From Pseudomonadales bacterium (lineage in GTDB: Bacteria; Pseudomonadota; Gammaproteobacteria; Pseudomonadales; Ketobacteraceae), in NCBI GenBank assembly GCA_020062665.1, contig JAGUVW010000008.1:186001-250000 (forward strand): a stretch of 64,000 nt of DNA. Reading direction: 5' to 3'. Below are positions 27,117-36,086 of this stretch, piece by piece; positions within the stretch are counted from its first letter, which is position 1; every line of letters begins with the position of its first letter. The notes under the pieces are model-generated. The model worked only from the letters and a program-made list of their open reading frames with translations. It was not told the origin of the DNA and made no database searches. A program made the translations under genes and the position numbers.

Positions 27117-27144
27117 TGCATCCATTTGCATCTGCTGAGACGTA
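27117..27144 (+). promoter_or_regulatory. ECF promoter of the DUF4331-TPR-HupE operon
   Basis: -35 TGCATCC (27117-27123) and -10 CGTA (27141-27144) are separated by 17 bases and lie 76 bases before the DUF4331 start. Together with the minus-strand promoter, the -35 boxes form the inverted repeat GGATGCAGT (27088-27096) / ACTGCATCC (27115-27123) around an A/T-rich centre. Confidence 0.75.
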
Positions 27145-27220
27145 ATCCCCGGTGCCAGCAACGTCAACCACAAGCTCGAGGCTGGCGCCCAATCTAACCA
27201 ACTTACATGGATGCACTGTC

Positions 27221-28687
27221 ATGACCATTCGATTTGCACAAACAGCTCTGGCGACGGCCATTGCGCTACTGATGCCGCTCTCCACCCCGGCGCTTGCTTC
27301 CAGTCATCGGGAAGCGCCGCTGATCACTGCGATGCCCAAAGTGGATGGCACTGATTTCTATATGTTTCGCAGCTACGAGGCCGGCCGCGAGCATTATGTG
27401 ACCCTCATCGCCAACTATCTGCCGTTGCAGGACGCCTACGGCGGGCCCAATTATTTCGATCTCGACGGGAGTGCCCTGTATGAGATCCATCTGGATAACA
27501 ACGGTGACGCCAAAGAGGATCTAACGTTTCAGTTTCGCTTCAAGGATGTGGTGGCCAATCTGAAAGTTCCGGCGGGTGACAGGATGACCGCGGTGCCGCT
27601 GAAGAATATCGGGCAGATCGGCCCCAATGCCGACGACGTGGCCAATGCCAATGCGCGCCAGACCTACGAGGTCGCGCTGATACGGGGTGAGCGGCGTCAC
27701 AGTTGGGGGCAGCCGCTGCGGATGGCGGGCACCCGCCAGACCACGTTCAACAAACCACTGGATAATATCGGCACCAAGTCGATCCCCAATTACGACAGCT
27801 ACGCAGCAGCGCATATTCATGAAGTGGATATTCCTGGTTGCAGCGCCAGCGGACGGGTGTTTGTGGGCCAGCGGCGGGAGGGCTTTTCCGTCAACCTGGG
27901 CGAGATCTTTGACCTGGTGAACACCAATCCCCTGGGCGATCCTGCCGGCGAATCCAATATCGTTGCGGACAAAAATATTACGTCACTGGCCTTGGAGGTG
28001 CCCATCAAGTGCATCGCCAATCGCAGCGATCCTGTCATCGGTGGTTGGACAACTTCCAGTTTGCGGCAGCGACGTATTCTCAACCCATCGTCTTTGCACA
28101 AAAAATACAAATCGGCACAGATTCAGGATGGTGCGTTCACCCAGGTGTCGCGTTTGGGGATGCCCCTGGTGAATGAAGTGGTGATTGGGTTGGTGGACAA
28201 GGATCGATTCAACAGCAGTATGCCCAGGGATGATGCGCAGTTCCTGCAGTATGTTACCCATCCGAGCTTGCCCATATTGCTGGAGCTGCTGTTTGCTGAT
28301 GCCGGTGCCAAGGCGCCGACGTTGTATCCGCGCACGGATCTGGTGACGGCGTTTCTTACCGGTGTGCCTGGACTGAATCAGCCCAAGCATGTTGTGCCGT
28401 CTGAAATGCTGCGCCTGAACACGCAGACGCCGATTACCGCGCCGGGTGCGCAAAGCAATCTCGGCGTACTCGGTGGTGATGTGGCGGGCTTTCCCAACGG
28501 CCGGCGTCCTGGCGACGACGTGGTGGATATTGAATTGCGTGTAGCGATGGGAGCGCTGATCAGCGACAGCACGATTGCGCCCAACAATACCGCGCCCTTC
28601 ACCGACGGTGCCACTGTCAGTGCTGCGGATTTCGATCTGCAATTTCCTTATCTGAAATCTCCGGTGCCTGGCGCCACCGGCATGTGA
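27221..28687 (+). CDS. DUF4331 family exported protein
   Basis: A 488-residue secreted protein of the DUF4331 family, function unknown. The signal peptide ends TPALA; the mature protein starts SSHREAPLITAMPKVDGTD, the family's hallmark. FDLDGSALYEIHLDNNGDAK includes a DxNxDxxxD calcium-type loop (residues 92-100). ATG 27221 (MTIRFAQTAL) is chosen because it begins the signal peptide; no strong ribosome site is visible. It is the first gene of an operon with a TPR protein and a HupE/UreJ-like membrane protein, and is read from an ECF promoter. An envelope or secreted role is inferred from the signal peptide and the membrane-linked sigma/anti-sigma pair. Confidence 0.85.
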   Translation: MTIRFAQTALATAIALLMPLSTPALASSHREAPLITAMPKVDGTDFYMFRSYEAGREHYVTLIANYLPLQDAYGGPNYFDLDGSALYEIHLDNNGDAKEDLTFQFRFKDVVANLKVPAGDRMTAVPLKNIGQIGPNADDVANANARQTYEVALIRGERRHSWGQPLRMAGTRQTTFNKPLDNIGTKSIPNYDSYAAAHIHEVDIPGCSASGRVFVGQRREGFSVNLGEIFDLVNTNPLGDPAGESNIVADKNITSLALEVPIKCIANRSDPVIGGWTTSSLRQRRILNPSSLHKKYKSAQIQDGAFTQVSRLGMPLVNEVVIGLVDKDRFNSSMPRDDAQFLQYVTHPSLPILLELLFADAGAKAPTLYPRTDLVTAFLTGVPGLNQPKHVVPSEMLRLNTQTPITAPGAQSNLGVLGGDVAGFPNGRRPGDDVVDIELRVAMGALISDSTIAPNNTAPFTDGATVSAADFDLQFPYLKSPVPGATGM

Positions 28688-28771
28688 TGTTTTTATCGGC
28701 TGAAGGAGGTTTTCAGGACGAAATTGCCGAACCGGCAAACACCAACATCATCAACAGGACAATTCATCGCA

Positions 28772-29944
28772 ATGGAAACGAAACTGCTTTTGACTGCCTG
28801 CTTGAGTGCAGGTGCGTTGTGGGTGGTTGCGTCGGAAGCAAGGGGGGCAATGCCTCCCTTGCTTCCGACGCCGGATCCGCAGCAGAGCATTTTGCAATTG
28901 AGTGCTACCGACCAATGGCTGACGGCGTTCAATCGGATTGAAAAGCAGAGCGGCCACTCAAGCAACGACAAGCTGGCGGCCATTCAATCCCTGGTGCAGC
29001 AGGCGCGCACTAGTGGTGATCAGCGTTTGTTGGGACAGGCGTTGCATGCTCTCGATCAGCTTGAGCAATCGGACACAGAGGTTCAATTGCTGCGGGCCGA
29101 TATTGAGCAGGCATTGCATCGTTTTGATGCCGCGTTGGAGGAACTTCGTCAGGTTGTGCGACGGGAACCAGACAATGTCAACGCCTGGATGATGCAAGCG
29201 GCTGTGCTCAATGTGCAGGGTGACTATCGCGCAGCGCTGTTCGCTTGCCGGCAAGTGTTGACACGGGTGTCGCCGCTGTTGAGTGCCAGTTGCAGCAGCA
29301 GTGTTCTGGCACGGCAGGGTCAGGCCCAGCGCGCCTATGATTTGCTGGAACAACTTTACCCCCAGACAGCGCCCGCAGTGATGGCTCATGAAATACTGCA
29401 TCAGGCTGAAATAAGTCTGGCCGAAATTGCGGAACAACTTGGTGATCCACGTGCTGCGCAGTGGTGGCAACGGGCACAGGTTTCGGCACCGCAGGATCTG
29501 TACACCCGCATCGGTGCAGCCCGTAATGCGCTACGCCGTGGTGACTATGGTGAAGTGATCCGGCTAAGCGAGAACAGTGAGAACATCGACGCATTGCTGG
29601 TGCTAAGGGCGCAGGCGCTCGAACACCTGAGCGTGGCAGAAGCGGCGCCATTGCGTGCGCTGCTGGCCGATCGGGTCGCGCTGGCTCAAGCGCGGGGCGA
29701 TACCCTGCATACCCGAGACCAAGCGACGATCCTGCTGGACCTGATGCATCAACCCGAGGATGCCCTGCGTCTGGCGCAGATGAACTGGACAAATCAGCGG
29801 GAACCGGAAGATACCCTTTTGCTACTGCGCGCGGCGCAGGTGGCTGGACGGGCTGATGTGTTTGATGACACCTGGCAGTGGTTGCGACGCTGGAACCAGA
29901 CCCATGCACTTTATCCCGTTGCGATGCAGGAGACCCCACGATGA
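28772..29944 (+). CDS. Exported TPR-repeat protein
   Basis: A 390-residue protein with a signal peptide (residues 1-25, ending EARGA) and helical repeats that read as TPR units, most clearly LRADIEQALHRFDAALEELR with PDNVNAWMMQAAVLNVQGDY following, and a further set around 200-300. TPR arrays bind partner proteins or peptides, so it may be a periplasmic scaffold for the DUF4331 or HupE-like protein. The start at 28772 is chosen because the signal peptide begins there. It lies 84 bases after DUF4331 and its stop overlaps the next gene's ATG as ATGA. Confidence 0.8.
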   Translation: METKLLLTACLSAGALWVVASEARGAMPPLLPTPDPQQSILQLSATDQWLTAFNRIEKQSGHSSNDKLAAIQSLVQQARTSGDQRLLGQALHALDQLEQSDTEVQLLRADIEQALHRFDAALEELRQVVRREPDNVNAWMMQAAVLNVQGDYRAALFACRQVLTRVSPLLSASCSSSVLARQGQAQRAYDLLEQLYPQTAPAVMAHEILHQAEISLAEIAEQLGDPRAAQWWQRAQVSAPQDLYTRIGAARNALRRGDYGEVIRLSENSENIDALLVLRAQALEHLSVAEAAPLRALLADRVALAQARGDTLHTRDQATILLDLMHQPEDALRLAQMNWTNQREPEDTLLLLRAAQVAGRADVFDDTWQWLRRWNQTHALYPVAMQETPR

Positions 29945-31014
29945 AAATCATTTGGCTTCTGTTGTGTTTGTGCCTGACTGGATCGGCATGGGCCCACCAA
30001 ACGAGCAGCAGTTACCTCTATCTCAATACACAAACGGCAGAAGGTCGCCTTGATGTGGCGGTGTCGGATCTGCAACGGGTCGTGGATTTCGATAGCAACA
30101 GGGATGCCAGCGTCAGCTGGCGGGAAATTCTCGATCAGCAGCCAGTACTGGAAAACTATGTACATCAGCGGCTTCAGTTGGGCAGCAGGCAGGTGCCTTG
30201 CACAATACGTTGGCGACCACCCGCGCTCACGCAACTTACCGATGGCCCGTACCTGGCCTTTGTTTTCAACGCTGGGTGTCCGGCTGACACGAAGTGGGAG
30301 ATTCACTATTCGGTGTTGTTTGATCGGGACACATTGCACCGGGCGTTATTGCAGTGGGAGTCGGCCAGCGGTGCGGGCTTGTCGGTTTTGCGCGCTGAGC
30401 AGGCCCGTTTCGTTGTACCTATGATCAGTGATCAGTTGCAGGTCTTCGCTGACTATTGTTATCAAGGCGTCACACATTTGCTTATCGGGTACGATCACAT
30501 TCTATTTTTGCTGGCGTTGTTGTTGCCCATAGCCAATTTGTTGATTCGGTCTGCGATATCACTGAAGCCAGCACTGCTCGATACTTTGAGCATTGTGTCG
30601 CTTTTTACGCTGGCGCACTCCTGCACGCTGGCGCTGTCGGCACTGGATGTAATGCGCTTGCCTGCGTCGATGGTCGAAATTGCCATTGCGCTCTCGGTTA
30701 GTGGAGCCGGGATTGTCGCACTGGTGCCGGCCTGGCACCGCTATCGATATGGCCTGGCATTTGGATTTGGCCTGGTGCATGGTTTCGGATTTGCCAATGT
30801 GTTGTCGGAGTTGGTGTCGAGCACCACTGATCGCATTGTTCCGCTGACGGCATTCAATCTGGGTGTGGAGATAGGGCAGGTTATCGTCATCAGCATCCTG
30901 TTGCCGACGATTTATTTCGGCCGCCGATGGTTGAACCGGGTATCGTGGACACTTTCGGGCGGTGCTTACAGCATCACGCTGTGTGGCTTGCTATGGGCAT
31001 GGCAGCGGATCTAG
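29941..31014 (+). CDS. HupE/UreJ-family membrane protein with EF-hand-like loop
   Basis: A 357-residue protein. A signal peptide (ending GSAWA) precedes a periplasmic domain of about 150 residues, then six or so membrane segments of the HupE/UreJ_2 type, beginning with the family motif YCYQGVTHLLIGYDHILFLL and including SLFTLAHSCTLALSAL and GLVHGFGFANVL. The periplasmic part contains a 12-residue stretch that fits the EF-hand calcium loop exactly (residues 51-62, DSNRDASVSWRE). HupE/UreJ relatives are proposed metal (nickel) transporters, but this long-periplasmic-domain branch is uncharacterised. It is coupled to the TPR gene by a 4-base overlap. Confidence 0.85.
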   Translation: MKIIWLLLCLCLTGSAWAHQTSSSYLYLNTQTAEGRLDVAVSDLQRVVDFDSNRDASVSWREILDQQPVLENYVHQRLQLGSRQVPCTIRWRPPALTQLTDGPYLAFVFNAGCPADTKWEIHYSVLFDRDTLHRALLQWESASGAGLSVLRAEQARFVVPMISDQLQVFADYCYQGVTHLLIGYDHILFLLALLLPIANLLIRSAISLKPALLDTLSIVSLFTLAHSCTLALSALDVMRLPASMVEIAIALSVSGAGIVALVPAWHRYRYGLAFGFGLVHGFGFANVLSELVSSTTDRIVPLTAFNLGVEIGQVIVISILLPTIYFGRRWLNRVSWTLSGGAYSITLCGLLWAWQRI

Positions 31015-31144
31015 TCGAACATATTCCGGGGTGGGGTGAAAGGGGGGGTTGTGGTGGCGCCGCCGTTTTGTTTAGTATCAGACATGGTTGTACTTTCGTG
31101 CCAGATTCTCTGATCACAAAAACAAGAACTACAGGAATAACCCC

Positions 31145-32638
31145 ATGACATCTCTCAAGACTGGCCTTGTGGCCGTCGTTCTTACGCTGCTGGCGTTGAT
31201 ACCCTGTCAGCGAACCGTGGCCGTCGGGCTGGGTGTTGAGGGTGGCTTCTTCACCGATGACACCGGCGCCAATGTCATCCTGCGCGGTTACAACCTGCAG
31301 GCCAAGGCGCCGCCGTTCCAGGTGGTGCGGGTTGCCGGGGATCTCGATCCGCTCTGGCAGATGGGTTCCAATCTGTTGCGGTTCAATTTCGTCTGGGAGG
31401 CTGCAGAGCCGTTGCCAGGCGTTTACGACGACGCCTATTTCGACTATTACGATCGTGTGATCAACTGGGCGTGGGAGCGGGGCATGTATGTGCTGATCGA
31501 CTTTCACAACAATGCGTTTTCCCGTTTCGCTGCCAAGGGATGTGGCAGTGGATTTCCCGCCTGGGCTGTGTCGCCGCGTGCGAAATTGTACGAACCCGCT
31601 CCCAACGGTAGCTGCGTTTTTTCCACGTCTATGATGCAGGCCATGCTGAGCCAGGACAATTACACCAACTGGCAGGATTTCATGACGGATCAATTCGGTG
31701 TGCGGGAACGGTTTTTCCTGCTCACCGACAAGCTGGCGGAAAAATACCGCGATCATCCGGCAGTGATCGGCTTCGACCTGAATGAGCCGATGGCATTCAA
31801 GCCGATCCTGCAGTATGACTCCGCACTCACCAACGCGTTCTTCAATCTCTGGCAGCAGCGGATTGCAGCCACTGCGCCGCGCTACATCACGTTCTGGGGT
31901 GACAGTCCCTTCCAGTTCATTTTCATCAATCGGCCGCCGCATCTGGATTTGCCGGAGCAGGGGAACGTAGCGCTGGATGCGCATTTTTATGAGCCGGGGG
32001 CCAGTGGTTTTGGCCGTCCGCTGTTTGGCACCAGCGCCAATGTGAATGCCATGCTGGCCACGCGCGCGCAGTACAACATTCCCGTACTGGTGGGGGAGTT
32101 CGGCGCCAACCTCAAAGGCAGCCAGAACCATCTTTTCCAGTACCAGATGGATCAGGTGCTGCGCTTCTTCGACCAGCATCTGATGTCGTCGGCGCGTTGG
32201 AATTACACGCCGCACTGGACGCCGGAGCGCAAGGACAATTTCCACGACGAGGATTTCAGCTGTTTCGACGAAGCGCGGCAGGTTCGCGAAAGTTGCGCGC
32301 CCCGTGCCAGCGTGCAGCGGCTGACCGGCCGCCTGATCCATAACACCATCCAGCACCGTGACGAGGCCCGGCTGTTCATTCCCCTGCTGCCCCAGCTGAG
32401 CCGCCTGTATCGCTATGCCGAAACACAGGTGGATCTGGCCTGGGAGCACGATCCGGCCCAGGGCAAAACCCGGATTTTTGCCGCCCAGGCATTGCTGTTT
32501 CCCGGCGAGAACGTCACTATCGACGCCCAGGGTGAACAACTGCAGTGCGCCTATGACGACGACCAGCGTTACGTGGAATGTGAAAGTCCGGTGGCGGGCG
32601 TCAAGCGGGTCATCATTCGGGGTGAACCGGCGTCCTGA
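31145..32638 (+). CDS. GH5 glycoside hydrolase, endoglycoceramidase-like
   Basis: A 497-residue secreted glycosidase. After a signal peptide (about residues 1-27) comes a GH5 TIM barrel starting DDTGANVILRGYNLQAKAPP. The acid/base is Glu214 in DLNEPM and the nucleophile is Glu318 in LVGEFGAN. The N-terminal RGYNLQ/NLLRFNFVWEAAEP style and the C-terminal beta domain (from about residue 400) resemble endoglycoceramidase-type GH5 enzymes, which release glycans from glycosphingolipids; a cellulase-type substrate cannot be excluded. The ATG at 31145 has AGGA 8 bases upstream. It lies 130 bases after the HupE-like gene and is probably a separate unit. Confidence 0.83.
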   Translation: MTSLKTGLVAVVLTLLALIPCQRTVAVGLGVEGGFFTDDTGANVILRGYNLQAKAPPFQVVRVAGDLDPLWQMGSNLLRFNFVWEAAEPLPGVYDDAYFDYYDRVINWAWERGMYVLIDFHNNAFSRFAAKGCGSGFPAWAVSPRAKLYEPAPNGSCVFSTSMMQAMLSQDNYTNWQDFMTDQFGVRERFFLLTDKLAEKYRDHPAVIGFDLNEPMAFKPILQYDSALTNAFFNLWQQRIAATAPRYITFWGDSPFQFIFINRPPHLDLPEQGNVALDAHFYEPGASGFGRPLFGTSANVNAMLATRAQYNIPVLVGEFGANLKGSQNHLFQYQMDQVLRFFDQHLMSSARWNYTPHWTPERKDNFHDEDFSCFDEARQVRESCAPRASVQRLTGRLIHNTIQHRDEARLFIPLLPQLSRLYRYAETQVDLAWEHDPAQGKTRIFAAQALLFPGENVTIDAQGEQLQCAYDDDQRYVECESPVAGVKRVIIRGEPAS

Positions 32639-32717
32639 AACGACCTGCATGTCCTGACATTAGCCGCGCTGCCTGCGTTGTTCGCTGCTCTCCCTAATTT
32701 CAGCGAAGACATTTTCA

Positions 32718-33494
32718 TTGAACGATTCCGATATCTGGCAAACCCTGCGCAGCGAAATTGAGGGCCAACTGGTTGCCCAGCACCGCGATGAGTGGGGCTG
32801 GCTGCACGTGGTGGATCATGGTGACTGCCGCTATCTGTATTTCGGCGCGCCCTACGAGCAGACCTGCATCCGCAAGGACAAACCCCATCAGCTGGTGCAT
32901 GAATACGCGCGTGCCATGTCGCTCGCTTTCGCCCTGGCACAACCACGCGACGCAATCCTGCTGGGCTTGGGCGGCGGCAGCCTGCTGCACGCGTTGCAAA
33001 AAGCCCGCCCCGACGCCAATACCAGCGTGGTGGAAATGCGGCCCCAGGTGGCCGCCATCGCCCGCGAGTATTTCCAGCTGGATTCACTGCAGGACGGGCA
33101 ACTGATCATCGCCGACGCCAAGCAACAGCTGCGCCTGTTCCCCACCGAATCCTGCGATCTGCTGCTGGCAGACCTGTTCTACGACAACCGCATGCACCCC
33201 TGGCAGGAACAGCAAAAATTTTTCCTTCAGTGCAGGAAGCTGTTGCGCCCCGACGGCTGGCTGGCCATCAATTTCGACGCGCCCCGGCTGGTGGATTCCG
33301 AATCCTGCTATCCGCTGGCGGATCTGTTCCCCACGCTGCTGTCGGTCACCACCCGCGACGACAACCAGATCGTGCTGGCGTCGCCGCAGAGCGGATTCGA
33401 CATCGAAGACCACCTGCCGGCGATCGAACAGCTCGAACAGCAACTGGAAATTCCCCTGCGGCCCCTGCTGAAGAACCTGCGCGAGCATCCCTGA
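32718..33494 (+). CDS. Spermidine synthase-like SAM-dependent protein
   Basis: A 258-residue protein with the spermidine/spermine synthase fold: the glycine loop ILLGLGGGSLLHAL, the acidic residue in SVVEMRP, and CDLLLADLFYDN. The segment HEYARAMSLAFAL matches the family's region before the cofactor loop. Aminopropyltransferase activity is not certain, because many stand-alone homologues of this type have lost the polyamine site and act as methyltransferases or have unknown roles. The apparent start is a TTG at 32718 with only a weak ribosome site, so the N-terminus is uncertain. It lies between the GH5 gene and gltX on the same strand. Confidence 0.75.
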   Translation: MNDSDIWQTLRSEIEGQLVAQHRDEWGWLHVVDHGDCRYLYFGAPYEQTCIRKDKPHQLVHEYARAMSLAFALAQPRDAILLGLGGGSLLHALQKARPDANTSVVEMRPQVAAIAREYFQLDSLQDGQLIIADAKQQLRLFPTESCDLLLADLFYDNRMHPWQEQQKFFLQCRKLLRPDGWLAINFDAPRLVDSESCYPLADLFPTLLSVTTRDDNQIVLASPQSGFDIEDHLPAIEQLEQQLEIPLRPLLKNLREHP

Positions 33495-33564
33495 ACCCAC
33501 GTGAACCGGCCGCCCAGCCGATATATAATCGCGGCCTTTCCCATTCTGGACAGGATTCTTGCCC

Positions 33565-35070
33565 ATGACCGTCAGAACCCGCGTTGCGCCGTCTCCCACC
33601 GGTGATCCTCACGTCGGCACCGCCTATATCGCTTTGTTCAACCGGGTGTTCGCGCATCAGCAGGGCGGCCAGTTCATTCTGCGCATCGAGGACACCGACC
33701 AGGTGCGCAGTACGGCGGAATCCGAGGCCATGATCCTGGATTCCCTGCGCTGGCTGGGCCTGACCTGGGACGAGGGCCCTGATGTGGGCGGCCCCTACGG
33801 CCCCTATCGTCAGAGCGAGCGCTCCGCCATTTACCGGGAATATGCCGATCAGCTGGTGGCGGTGGGCCATGCCTTCCGCTGCTACCGCACGCCGCAGGAG
33901 CTGGATCAACTGCGCCAGCAGAAAACCGAATCCGGCAACCAGACCGCCCTGAAACCCTCCGAGCTCAAGCTGCCGGAAGACGAGGTCAAACGCCGTGAAG
34001 CCGCCGGCGCGCCCTTCGTCATCCGCATGATGGTGCCGGAAGAGGGCAAGTGCCCCATCGAAGACATGCTGAGGGGCACCGTGGAACTGGACTGGGCCCA
34101 GGTGGACGCCCAGGTGCTGCTGAAATCCGACGGCCTGCCCACCTATCATCTGGCCAACGTGGTGGACGATCACCTGATGAAAATCACCCACGTTCTGCGC
34201 GGCGAGGAATGGCTCAACTCCGCGCCCAAGCACAAGCTGCTGTACCAGTATTTCGGCTGGGAAATGCCCAAGCTGTGCCACATGCCGCTGCTGCGCAACC
34301 CCGACAAGAGCAAGCTCAGCAAGCGCAAGAACCCTACCAGCATCAACTATTACCGCCGCATGGGATTCCTGCCCGAAGCCCTGGTGAACTACCTGGGCCG
34401 CATGGGCTGGTCCATGCCCGACGAGCGGGAAAAATTCACCGTGGCGGAAATGCAGGAACACTTCGACCTGCAGCGAGTCTCCCTGGGCGGGCCGGTGTTC
34501 GATATCACCAAACTGAGCTGGCTCAATGGTGTGTGGATTCGCGATTCCCTGACGGTGGAGCAACTGGCCCAGCGTTTCCGCGAGTGGGCGTTCAACGAAG
34601 ACTACCTGATGCAGATCCTGCCCCAGATCCAGAAGCGCCTGGAGGTGCTGTCGGACGTGGTGAAACTGGCGGATTTCTTCGTGGCGGGGCAGGTGGAGGT
34701 TCACATGGATGCCTTCAGCGCCTGCAAGATCGAACCGGTGCAGGTGCGCAAGGTGTTGCAGTACAGCATCTGGCGTTTCGAGGCCCAGCGCCACTGGAAC
34801 AAGGACGCCATCGGCGAAAACCTCACCAGCCTGGCTGCGGCCATGGGCATCAAGATGAAGGACTTCATGCTGCCCCTGTTCATCGCCGTGTCAGGCCGTC
34901 AGACCGCGCCTTCCATCATGGACGCCATGGCCATCATCGGCTCCGATCTGACCCGTGCGCGCCTGCGCCATGCCCTTGATTTGCTTGGCGGTCCCAGCAA
35001 AAAAGAGGTGAAGGAATGGGAGAAGGAATTTCGCTCGTTTGATCAGAAAAACGATGAGGAAAACAGTTGA
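33565..35070 (+). CDS. gltX: Glutamyl-tRNA synthetase
   Basis: A class I aminoacyl-tRNA synthetase of 501 residues. The HIGH-type motif is in [15 protein letters not shown], the KMSKS-type motif is [10 protein letters not shown], and [19 protein letters not shown] is typical of the GluRS specificity region. The C-terminal helical anticodon-binding domain is present. It starts at ATG 33565 with AGGA upstream. The [13 protein letters not shown] form resembles discriminating bacterial GltX. It is followed directly by tRNA-Ala and tRNA-Glu genes, a common gammaproteobacterial order that places the enzyme next to its own substrate tRNA. Confidence 0.96.
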   Translation: MTVRTRVAPSPTGDPHVGTAYIALFNRVFAHQQGGQFILRIEDTDQVRSTAESEAMILDSLRWLGLTWDEGPDVGGPYGPYRQSERSAIYREYADQLVAVGHAFRCYRTPQELDQLRQQKTESGNQTALKPSELKLPEDEVKRREAAGAPFVIRMMVPEEGKCPIEDMLRGTVELDWAQVDAQVLLKSDGLPTYHLANVVDDHLMKITHVLRGEEWLNSAPKHKLLYQYFGWEMPKLCHMPLLRNPDKSKLSKRKNPTSINYYRRMGFLPEALVNYLGRMGWSMPDEREKFTVAEMQEHFDLQRVSLGGPVFDITKLSWLNGVWIRDSLTVEQLAQRFREWAFNEDYLMQILPQIQKRLEVLSDVVKLADFFVAGQVEVHMDAFSACKIEPVQVRKVLQYSIWRFEAQRHWNKDAIGENLTSLAAAMGIKMKDFMLPLFIAVSGRQTAPSIMDAMAIIGSDLTRARLRHALDLLGGPSKKEVKEWEKEFRSFDQKNDEENS

Positions 35071-35095
35071 CACCCAGGGGGGTTATCCTTAATAT
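35067..35095 (+). promoter_or_regulatory. Sigma-70 promoter of the tRNA pair, overlapping the gltX stop
   Basis: A perfect TTGACA (35067-35072) and TAATAT (35090-35095) are separated by 17 bases. The -35 overlaps the gltX stop codon (35068-35070), and the first tRNA begins about 75 bases further on. Confidence 0.75.
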
Positions 35096-35169
35096 TCGCA
35101 ACCTCTTGCAGCCGATCTTCGAAAACATCACAAAATAGTGAATGAATTCAGGAGGTTGGCTCTCAGATT

Positions 35170-35245
<76 letters not shown>

Positions 35246-35262
35246 ATCTGGTTTTACATTGC

Positions 35263-35338
35263 GTCCCCTTCGTCTAGCGGCCTAGGACACTGCCCTTTCA
35301 CGGCGGTAACAGGGGTTCGAACCCCCTAGGGGACGCCA
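35263..35338 (+). tRNA. tRNA-Glu (anticodon TTC)
   Basis: 76 bases with encoded CCA. Acceptor GTCCCCT pairs with AGGGGAC; anticodon stem CTGCC/GGCGG encloses CTTTCAC, giving TTC; the T-arm is AGGGGTTCGAACCCCCT. It lies 17 bases after tRNA-Ala, probably on one transcript. Confidence 0.97.
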
Positions 35339-35345
35339 CTCTTCG

Positions 35346-35371
35346 AAAAGCAGACTTCGGTCTGCTTTTTT
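35346..35371 (+). terminator. Rho-independent terminator of the tRNA pair
   Basis: AAAAGCAGAC (35346-35355) pairs with GTCTGCTTTT (35360-35369) across a C(TTCG)G tetraloop, ending in a T-run. It lies 7 bases after tRNA-Glu. Confidence 0.94.
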
Positions 35372-35419
35372 CGTTTCTGCGCTGGCACAATCAGGCGTCA
35401 CTCGCACGGAAGCCCCTTC

Positions 35420-36082
35420 ATGACCACACCTCTGCACAGCTGGAATCTGGAACCTGCCGCCGCCCGCGCGCTGCAGACGGAACTCGCGCGCAAGGTGGTG
35501 TTGCGGAATGAGGTGGGTGAGGTGCGCCGGATCGGTGGGGTGGATGTGGGATTCGAGGACGGTGGCAAGGTCACCCGCGCGGCGCTGGTGGTGCTGTCGT
35601 TCCCTTCACTGGCCGTGCTGGAGCGGCAACTGGTGCGGGTGCCCACCACCTTCCCGTACGTGCCCGGCCTGCTGTCTTTCCGCGAAATGCCCGCCATTCT
35701 GCGGGCCTATGAGCAACTCGGCGAGAAGCCCGACCTGCTGCTGTGCGATGGCCAGGGTATCGCCCATCCGCGCCGTTTTGGCATTGCCTGTCATCTGGGG
35801 GTCTGGCTGGATGTGCCGACAATCGGGGTGGCGAAGAAGCGCCTGGTGGGCTGGCACGACGAGGTAGCGGACGTGAAAGGCGCCACTACCGCGCTGCTCG
35901 ACAAGGGGCAGCGTATCGGCACGGTGCTGCGCTCGCGGGTGGGCGTGAAGCCGCTGTATGTGTCCCCCGGCCACCGGGTGAATCACGAGGAGGCGGTGAG
36001 CTGGGTGATGCGCTGCCTGACCCGCTATCGCCTGCCGGAGCCGACCCGTCAAGCCCACAAGCTGGCGTCGCTGGAAAAGTAG
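35420..36082 (+). CDS. nfi: Endonuclease V (deoxyinosine repair)
   Basis: A 220-residue nuclease that nicks DNA 3' of deoxyinosine and related lesions. Motifs in order: the metal Asp in RIGGVDVGFEDG, the wedge and Glu in YVPGLLSFREMPA, Asp in LLCDGQGIAHPRRFGIACHL, and the lysine region GVAKKRLVGWHD. Length matches bacterial EndoV. It follows the tRNA terminator and converges with the amidotransferase gene with a 4-base gap. Confidence 0.94.
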   Translation: MTTPLHSWNLEPAAARALQTELARKVVLRNEVGEVRRIGGVDVGFEDGGKVTRAALVVLSFPSLAVLERQLVRVPTTFPYVPGLLSFREMPAILRAYEQLGEKPDLLLCDGQGIAHPRRFGIACHLGVWLDVPTIGVAKKRLVGWHDEVADVKGATTALLDKGQRIGTVLRSRVGVKPLYVSPGHRVNHEEAVSWVMRCLTRYRLPEPTRQAHKLASLEK

Positions 36083-36086
36083 GGCG

